DNA of 64,000 bases, from the NCBI GenBank assembly GCA_019639135.1, contig JAHBSL010000020.1, positions 22,797-86,796 of the forward strand. The letters run 5' to 3'. The DNA comes from Acidobacteriota bacterium (GTDB taxonomy: Bacteria; Acidobacteriota; Blastocatellia; Pyrinomonadales; Pyrinomonadaceae). The notes under the pieces are model-generated. The model had not been told where the DNA came from and ran no database searches. It saw only the letters and a list, made by a program, of their open reading frames with translations. Made by a program: the position numbers and the translations under genes. Of the stretch, positions 57,591 to 64,000 are shown one piece after another (position 1 is the stretch's first letter; each line of letters begins with the position of its first letter).

Positions 57591-57698
57591 AGGTTAGATC
57601 GTGGAAGTTCGAAGGGAATCTGGAGTCGCCAAATTCTCTTTTGTAGTTCCACCAAAATTAAGATGACAATTTCACACTAGCTTCGTGTTACCAGTCCA

Positions 57699-60332
57699 TC
57701 ATCGCACATACGAATTCGGCAAAGGCACATCTCCGTTTGCTCCGAAGGTCACTGCTTCGAAACCCGCCGTTGAACGAAGCAGGTACCAGATGTTATTTGA
57801 TGGGCGAAAGACCGCGGCATCCGCTTTGCCGTCGCCGTCGTAGTCACCCGGGACCGGAACGTCCGTCGAGATACCGAAGGGGAACGAGTAGAACGTGTCG
57901 TCTTCGCTGCGGAGCACGAACCACTCGCCGGTCGATGGCCGCCAGAATGCGAGGTCGGCTTTGCCGTCGCCGGTATAATCGCCTGGAACTGCTCGATCGG
58001 TCGAGCTTCCGAACGCGTACGCACGATTCGCTCCGTCTGAGCTTCTCAGGTACCACCATTCGCCGCCGCCGGAACCGCCAACGGGCCGATAGATCGCGAT
58101 GTCAGCCTTGCCATCGCCGTCATAATCCGCTGCGACCGGAAGATCGCCCGCCGCACCGAATGGCGTCGTCGTCACCTGGCCATCCGATGAACGAAATGTG
58201 AACCAGGTGTTCGTCGAGGGCCGGAAAACTGTCTGGTCCGCTTTACCGTCGCCGTCGAAATCCGCAGGCATCGGAACATCGCCAGCCGAACCGAACGGGA
58301 ATGAATAGAACGTCGAATCCTCGCTCCTCAAGATGAACCACGAACCCGTCGAAGCCCGCCAGAATGCAATATCCGTTTTCCCATCACCGGTATAATCGGC
58401 CGGCACAGCCTCGTCCGTCGCTCCGCCAAACGCAAACGCCCGATTTCCGCCATCCGACGACCGCAAATACCACCATTCGGCTCCGCTGCTACTGCCATTT
58501 GGCCTAAAAACAGAAGCATCCGTCTTCCCGTCTCCATCAAAATCAAATGGAGCAAAGCTAGACGCTTGCAGAGATAAAGATAGTCGCCCGATCGATGTGC
58601 GCGGGACGCCCCTGAGAGAGTCGAAATCTCCGCCGACCACAATTCGCCCATCCTTCTGCCCTTCAATGGCGGTAACGATCCGATCCGCTGACGCTTTGCG
58701 ATCAGGGTCGATGACACCATCTGAATTTAGAAAAGCTAGGTTTTGACTTATGGCTTCGCCAAGGCCGTTGAAAAGTCCGCCGACAACCAGATCGCCGTTC
58801 TGTAATCTCCGAATGTCTTCTACTCTGGCAAGATCATAGTTGCTAACGATCACATTCCGCTGAAATGTTTCGTCAAGACTTCCATTGGTTTCAAAGCGTG
58901 CAAGACCGGCCGGCTCGACCGAATCTTCAAAGTAAAGCGAGCCGCCGACCAACAATTTCCCGTTGTTTTCCAGCAGAACTTTTCTAACGCTCGAATAACG
59001 GCCGACCTCAGCCAGCAGATTACTTCGGAACGTCCGATCATGACTTCCATCTGAGTTGAGCCGCATCACACCGTTGTGAAACTCGGTTGGTGCAGGTGGA
59101 CTTACATAGCCGAAACCAAACGTTCCTCCGGCGATGATCTGGCCGTTCGGCAGAGCGACTAACGTTTCAAAGACAAAATCTCGAGGAAAGTTAAAGCTGT
59201 TATCCAGAGAACCATCTGCGTTATAACGAACGAGACCGCCGATCTCGCGTCCATCTTGAACAGATTGGAGATACGACATTAAGATCTTTCCATCGGCCTG
59301 AATCGCCAAGGCTTTTGTTGTGAAGGTCGAGAACTCTACTTGGTTGAACGAACCGTCAACGGAACCGTCAGGATTGAGCCGAAAAAGTGACCTACCCGGT
59401 CCGGGGACGGCAGCTAAGGTTCGGCCGCCAACAAGTATCTTACCGTCAGGTTGAATCAGCAGAACGGTAACCTCAAAGCCAAAGATCGACCCCGCTGCGA
59501 ACCCCTCGTCGATGGTGCCGTCCGGATCGAGTCGTGTTAGGAGTCGGCGTGGCAAGCCGTTCACTCGATCAAAAATCCCACCGATAAGTACCTTTCCGTC
59601 GCTCTGGACCGCAACTGCCCGAACCCTTCCGCGCCCACTAAAGTTGGGCTGGAAGGATAGATCACTCGAGCCATCTGTATTGAAAATAAACACTGTGTTC
59701 GGAGTGCCCGAAACGGGAGCGAGAGAGCCGGCCGCAAGAATCTTTCCGTCACTAAGTTGAGTTATCGCAAATGGAGTACCGAGGACGCTGACGTCTGAAG
59801 TAAAAGCAAGATCGAAAGAACCATCGGGATTTAACTGTCTCAAAACTGTTTCCGACTGGGAGATGAAACTGCCAAATAAAATTTTACCGTCTGTCCGCAA
59901 ATATAGCGACGTTACGGTTCCCGTTGCTTGCTGTCCTGCATCGAAAGTCTGATCCAAAGAACCTGTATTATTAAGCCTTGCAATATATCTCCTCGACATA
60001 CCGCCGACATTGGTAAATGCGCCGCCAATGATTATTTTGCCGTCTGGTTGCAGGGCCAGTTTGTTGATCGTGCTACTTACTGTTGCCGAAACGAATGCAT
60101 TGTCGTAGGTTCCATCCGAATTTATCCTCACTATCGAGCGAATGGTTTGAGGGTCATAGCTAAGGTAAAGTCTTCCGCCAACCAAGATCTTGCCATCGGG
60201 CTGAAGGGCGAGAGTGTTTACCACACTCGGGATAGACGAGGGCGGCGGATTTGGATTCGGCGGCGGAACCGATGGAAAAGGCGATGTGAATGTTGCATCG
60301 ACCGAGCCATCCGCATTTAACTGTATAATCAA
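57699..60332 (-). pseudogene. 3' part of an IS-split delta-60/FG-GAP repeat gene
   Basis: 877 codons are open, although the first codons (MIIQL, TTG start) lie in the IS end. The real gene part begins at 60321. It has a row of delta-60 beta-propeller repeats with LALQPDGKILVGG-like cores (about 25-590), then six FG-GAP/VCBS-like repeats (DFDGDGKTDASVFRP, DYTGDGKTDIAFWR, DFDGDGKADQTVFRP, DYDGDGKADIAIYRP and two more) with possible Ca2+-binding DxDGDGxxD loops, ending VPLPNSYVR. It would be a large secreted or surface protein. Whether this part is still made is unknown. Confidence 0.85.
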
Positions 60333-61474
60333 GGTTCATTCCTAACAGGTTTGGTTTGACCCAACGGCGGCGTCGCTCGCTACGTCGGCGCGGCTGTGGG
60401 CCGCTCCGCTCGCGACGCCTTTCTTGTTCTGCAAGTAGTTGTCAATAGTCTCGATGGGTTTACGACCCATGTTTCGGTAGCCCTGGTGGGGCCGTTCGAA
60501 GTTGTAAAAGCGGAGCCAGGCATCGAGGTCCTTTTGGAGGTCTTCGACGGAGGCAAAGGCTTTTTGACGAAAGGCGACCCGAAAGAACTCATCGAGGACG
60601 GTACGATTAAAGCGTTCGATAAAGCCGTTGGTCTGAGGCCGCCGGATACGACTGGTGCGATGTGCAATATCGTTCAGCTCAAGATAAACCTCATACGGGT
60701 GAAGATCGGTGCCTTTGAACTCAGTGCCGTTATCGGTCAGGACATTTTCCACCTTTAGTTTCTTTTTCTCGTAGAAGGGCAGGACCTCGTTATGAAGCAC
60801 GGCAACGGCGGCTTCGGGTTTTTTGCTCGTGTGCAGAAATCCGAAAGCAATGCTCGAGAAAGTATCCACAACAGCGTGAAGATAGACCTTTCCGATGCCT
60901 TTCAGACGGCCTACGTAGAACGTGTCCTGATTAAGCAATTCTCCGGGCTTTGAGCTCTCCACCTTACGTTCGCGAAACTGCGGATTCTGCTTTTCGATAA
61001 AGGCGATCTGTTCGGCCGTCAATTCCATTGCCGATTCCGCTCTCCGGCGCTCAAGGGCAAGCCACCGGTCATACCGCTTTCCAAGCCCGTTCTCATCCAG
61101 GATCTTCTGTATCGTCACCCCCGAAACGTATCTGCCCTCCGCCTGCATTAATGATTCGATATAGCGACAACCCCGCGACGGGTATGTAAGTGCCAACTCC
61201 TTGATCCGTTCCACCACCTCGGGCGGCGTTGTGAACGGATGATTCTTTACGATCGGCGGCAGATCCCGCAGCCCTTCAAGCCCGTGTGTCTGAAACCGCC
61301 GCTTCCATTCGTAAAACTGTGTCCGCGAAACTCCCCTACGCCGGCACGCCTCAGCCACGTTCCCCAAAACGGCCGCTAACTCCAAAACCGACGCCTTCTG
61401 CTTTATGACTTTTTCCTCTGCTTTCATATTCCCTCCTCCTAAGTGTAGCGTAAGGAATGAAAGTTAACTATACA
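60322..61474 (-). mobile_element. IS481-like insertion sequence with 7-bp target duplication
   Basis: The element is 1153 bases. Its ends are imperfect inverted repeats starting TGTATA and sharing TTCATTCCT (60322-60346 against 61450-61474). It is flanked by perfect copies of ATTTAAC at 60315-60321 and 61475-61481. Removing the element and one ATTTAAC rejoins the split repeat gene in frame. The encoded transposase is intact, so the insertion looks recent. Confidence 0.9.
60342..61427 (-). CDS. IS481-like transposase (DDE)
   Basis: 361 aa single-ORF transposase. The N-terminal helix-turn-helix is KQKASVLELAAVLGNVAEACRRRGVSRTQFYEWKRRF, and the rve core has the three acidic residues in LLNQDTFYVG, VLTDNGTEFKG and NGFIERFNRTVLDEF. 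WLRFYNFERPHQGYRN is the usual end motif. The stop codon lies in the inverted repeat. An Ala/Asp/Ser-rich tail of about 25 residues follows the core. It sits antisense to nothing but interrupts the delta-60 gene in the same orientation. Confidence 0.92.
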   Translation of the reverse strand: MKAEEKVIKQKASVLELAAVLGNVAEACRRRGVSRTQFYEWKRRFQTHGLEGLRDLPPIVKNHPFTTPPEVVERIKELALTYPSRGCRYIESLMQAEGRYVSGVTIQKILDENGLGKRYDRWLALERRRAESAMELTAEQIAFIEKQNPQFRERKVESSKPGELLNQDTFYVGRLKGIGKVYLHAVVDTFSSIAFGFLHTSKKPEAAVAVLHNEVLPFYEKKKLKVENVLTDNGTEFKGTDLHPYEVYLELNDIAHRTSRIRRPQTNGFIERFNRTVLDEFFRVAFRQKAFASVEDLQKDLDAWLRFYNFERPHQGYRNMGRKPIETIDNYLQNKKGVASGAAHSRADVASDAAVGSNQTC

Positions 61475-62131
61475 ATTTAACCGTGCTATGTAATTCCGAA
61501 ATGTGTTGCTGATGTTTGTAAAACTGCCGCCGACCACGATCTTGCCGTCCGCTTGTACGAAAAGATCGGAAACGGCCCCGTTCGCCCCCGTCGCCGGATA
61601 AAAGGACTCATCGATCGAACCGTCCGTGTTCAATCGTGCAATGTTGTTCCGACCTACGCCGCCGATATCAGTAAAACTGCCTCCGACGATGATCTTTCCA
61701 TCACTCTGTTGGGCAATTGCCTGGATGAGTCCATCAATGTTCGCATCAAATCCGACATCGATCGAGCGATCGGCGTTCAACCGAACAATGCCGTTGCGTG
61801 GGACACCGTTTATCGACTTAAAGCTTCCCGCTATGAGCACCTTGCCGTCGGGTTGCATCAAAACGGCTCTCGCGTTTCCTGTCGATGTATCGACCGAAGG
61901 ATCGAAGTTCGGGTCAACTACGACCGCATTATTGTTGGTTAAGCTCTTGTTCGCATTGCGAACTTCCGACGCAAAAATATTGGAATTGCCGCTTCCAAAA
62001 AGCGCTATTGAGGCGACGGATATGACACCAGGCAATAGCAAAGCGAAAATCGCAGAAAGCCGGGAGAGCAAAACGCCCTTTAGAATCGAGCGATTGACCG
62101 ATATGGTTCCGAATGATTGGGAATGTTTCAT
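61439..62131 (-). pseudogene. 5' part of the IS-split delta-60/FG-GAP repeat gene
   Basis: 230 codons from the ATG at 62131. A long signal sequence (RSILKGVLLSRLSAIFALLLPGVISVASIALFGSG) leads into delta-60 repeats (VLMQPDGKVLIAGSFKSINGVPRNGIVRLNADRSIDVGF and others). At 61474 the frame enters the IS and reads CIVNFHSLRYT before a stop. The uninterrupted gene would run 62131-61475 and then 60314-57699, giving 1090 residues with the join ARLN-ADGSVDATF, which matches the repeat consensus. The 5' fragment still has its own start signals. Confidence 0.88.
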
Positions 62132-62397
62132 TACTTTAAATTGCTCCGTGGAAAAATTAGACGGGTAACCGCTTAGGGACCGGAAACTACAAATATTTCT
62201 TTTTTCTTGTCAATAAGATATAGCAACTTTAGTGGAAAATCCAGACTTTTTTCGCTTATGTGTCCGGAGCTATGTGGAGATCGCGATAGATTAGCGTAGA
62301 TAAAGAATGGGGGGCGAGCGGGTTTGAATGCAGCGACGCTGAAGAGGGGACAGGTTGACGGCCCGCCGCCGACGCGTGCCGAGGGCGGGCCATCGGG

Positions 62398-63234
62398 CTA
62401 ATTTCCGGTTGCGGCGCTGCTCCGGTCCTCAGCCAAGCCTTTGACAAGGCCCTCGATGTCCTTCGCGGTCCGCTCGGGAGCCTCCCAGTTCGGGGCGTGG
62501 CCGATGCCCTCGTAAACCTCGAGCCACGAACCCGCAATTCCGGCAAGCAGCCGCTCCTGTTCATCGATCCCGAAGTAAGCGTCCTGATCGCCCCAGATCA
62601 AGAGCGTCCGAGCCTTTATGCGATCAAGTAGCGGCCGGTGGTCGGTCTCGATCATCGAATGGCAAGCCGCTTTCCAAACGCGCGACGGAGCCTTCAGGCT
62701 TTCCGCGACCGCCTGTGCAAAGAACTCGTCGCTGATGCCTTTGTAAACGGTGCTCGTCTGAAACTCGGCCGCAAATTCCGCCGGGATCGGGTCCGAAAGG
62801 TAGTCGACCGCCTCGGCGACGAACTGCTTTACGCCCTCATTATCCGCACAGGTCGCGAACGAAGCTACCAGAACGACGCCATTGACCCTGTCCGGATATT
62901 CGATCGCGAATCGCTGTGCCGCATAGCTTCCCATCGAGTGCCCGACGATGACCGCCGCCGTGATGTCGAGAGCGTCCATCACCTCGGCGAGGTCGCCGGC
63001 AAGGTCGCTCGAGCTATAGCCGGCTTCGGGTTTCGAAGCCTCGCCGTGGCCGCGTTGGGTTATCGCGATGGCCCGCAGATTCGGGTCGAGATAAGGAAAA
63101 ACGAGCTCCCACGAGCGGTGCGAATCTGTAACGCCGTGGAGAAAAATGACGGGCGTCCCGGCCGCGTCGCCTTGTTCGATATACGGGAACCGAAGCCCCG
63201 AGCGAGTAGTAACGAATTTCTCATTGAATGCCAT
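62398..63234 (-). CDS. Alpha/beta hydrolase
   Basis: 278 aa single-domain alpha/beta-fold hydrolase. The oxyanion region is VIFLHGVTDSHRSWE, the nucleophile elbow GHSMGSYAAQRFA, the Asp region LLIWGDQDAYFG and the His IGHAPNWEAPE. The size and form fit esterases, C-C bond hydrolases or haloperoxidase-like enzymes; the substrate is not readable. No signal peptide is present. It is divergent from coaD, with a short shared upstream region. Confidence 0.9.
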   Translation of the reverse strand: MAFNEKFVTTRSGLRFPYIEQGDAAGTPVIFLHGVTDSHRSWELVFPYLDPNLRAIAITQRGHGEASKPEAGYSSSDLAGDLAEVMDALDITAAVIVGHSMGSYAAQRFAIEYPDRVNGVVLVASFATCADNEGVKQFVAEAVDYLSDPIPAEFAAEFQTSTVYKGISDEFFAQAVAESLKAPSRVWKAACHSMIETDHRPLLDRIKARTLLIWGDQDAYFGIDEQERLLAGIAGSWLEVYEGIGHAPNWEAPERTAKDIEGLVKGLAEDRSSAATGN

Positions 63235-63342
63235 ATAGATAATGCCTCCGATCTCTAAAGACGCGAACCGGGCGGCAAACAGGAAACGTAAAGCGTGGCT
63301 GGTTTCGCTTTCGCGGTGAAAGTGCGTAAAATGCAGGCTTAA

Positions 63343-63840
63343 ATGCGACGAGCTATCTTTCCGGGTTCATTTGACCCGCTGACCAACGGCCACCTCGACA
63401 TCATCCAGCGGAGCATTCCGCTCTTCGACGAGATTGTCATTTCCGTGCTCAACAATCCCGACAAAAACCCGATGTTCACGGTCGAGGAACGCTGCGAAAT
63501 GATCCACGAGATCGTCCCTTCCCTCGGCGGCAATGGCTGCGAGATCCGCGTCGCGAGCTTCTCGGGCCTGACTGCCCACTTCGCCCGCGAGATGCAGGCA
63601 ACGGCCATAGTCCGCGGCATCCGGGCCGTCAGCGACTATGAATACGAACTGCGGATGGCACTGATGAACCGCAAGCTCGAGCCCGAGATCGAGACCGTTT
63701 TCCTGATGGCCGGCGAGGAGTATTCCTATGTCTCGTCAACGCTGATGAAACAGGTCGTCGAACTCGGCGGCCGCGTCGAAGGCCTCATCCCCGAATCCGT
63801 CGAACGCCGCATCCGCCAAAAACTCGCCCAGACAAACTGA
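63343..63840 (+). CDS. coaD: Pantetheine-phosphate adenylyltransferase
   Basis: 165 aa, the usual size. It transfers AMP from ATP to 4'-phosphopantetheine, giving dephospho-CoA. The nucleotidyltransferase HxGH-type motif is FPGSFDPLTNGHLDI, followed by the substrate motif IVRGIRAVSDYEYELRMALMNRKL and the ISSTxxK-like EYSYVSSTLMKQVVELGG. It is the last complete gene in the window and stands alone on the plus strand. Confidence 0.97.
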   Translation: MRRAIFPGSFDPLTNGHLDIIQRSIPLFDEIVISVLNNPDKNPMFTVEERCEMIHEIVPSLGGNGCEIRVASFSGLTAHFAREMQATAIVRGIRAVSDYEYELRMALMNRKLEPEIETVFLMAGEEYSYVSSTLMKQVVELGGRVEGLIPESVERRIRQKLAQTN

Positions 63841-64000
63841 CCCCGCATTGCTGAATCCCATTGCAGAGGCCCTCTCTAAAGACGGGGCCGGGGTCAAGCG
63901 CAGGGGTATCTGGCCGCGGATGTAGCGGCACTGATGCCTACTTCTTCGTTGGAAGAAGGTTGGCCTGGCCCTATCACGCGAACGGTCATTTCAGACCACG

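Noticed and set aside
62132..62397. RNA gene or small ORF between the split repeat gene and the alpha/beta hydrolase
   Set aside because: No tRNA cloverleaf, hairpin-T terminator or coding signal could be found; treated as promoter/untranslated sequence.
63841..64000. Start of another gene at the right edge
   Set aside because: No ATG with a ribosome-binding site and no family signal within the last 160 bases; nothing can be supported.

Overview
The window is a GC-rich chromosomal segment of a free-living heterotrophic bacterium. It is most likely an Acidobacteriota of the Blastocatellia/Pyrinomonadaceae type. This rests on the style of the gene set (delta-60 plus FG-GAP repeat protein, GxxExxY protein, many secreted peptidases and serine hydrolases, FAR/AMP-ligase/PlsC fusion) and on abundant short intergenic repeats; no rRNA or other taxonomic marker is present, so the assignment is inference.

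Positions 1-20524 hold a zinc-ribbon/M48-like pair on the minus strand, then a scattered but nearly complete plus-strand tryptophan/kynurenine catabolic set: aminomuconate-semialdehyde dehydrogenase (2194), RidA-type aminomuconate deaminase (5142), 3-hydroxyanthranilate dioxygenase (8552), ACMS decarboxylase (12498), kynureninase (14155), formate dehydrogenase (15562), kynurenine 3-monooxygenase (18238) and a KynB-like cyclase (19709). The formate dehydrogenase fits because deformylation of N-formylkynurenine releases formate. An A+T-richer block (9080-12452) with a BrnT/BrnA module and a HEPN-STAND ATPase, a candidate anti-phage gene, sits inside this set.

Positions 20550-42776 are mostly housekeeping or secreted functions: TIGR01777 epimerase, cytochrome c lipoprotein and acyl-CoA ligase in one operon, L-aspartate oxidase, a coiled-coil secreted protein, an M19 dipeptidase, a PAS/GGDEF/EAL protein, an S9 peptidase with a beta-lactamase-like hydrolase, an APC permease, a 17-residue-repeat protein, a GxxExxY protein and an M16 peptidase.

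Positions 42996-56732 are accessory: an IS110-family element with a structured upstream region, a 39-codon prepilin-like peptide, a 1512-residue FAR/AMP-ligase/ACP/acyltransferase fusion, a toxin-antitoxin cassette bracketed by duplicated 3' ends of a LarA-like gene, an HtrA-like protease, a second PIN/Phd module, an M28 peptidase and a HAD hydrolase. Positions 56787-63840 hold a TPR lipoprotein, a large repeat gene split by an IS481-like element with a perfect 7-bp target duplication, an alpha/beta hydrolase and coaD.

The most unusual theme is that short palindromic or tandem repeats of intergenic type lie in frame inside at least six, probably seven, otherwise normal enzyme genes (dehydrogenase, kynureninase, KMO, KynB-like, NadB, the ligase fusion and probably the DUF1697 gene). 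They add roughly 10-40 residues each without breaking the reading frame, which resembles the palindromic elements of Rickettsia. No tRNA, rRNA or CRISPR array was seen.
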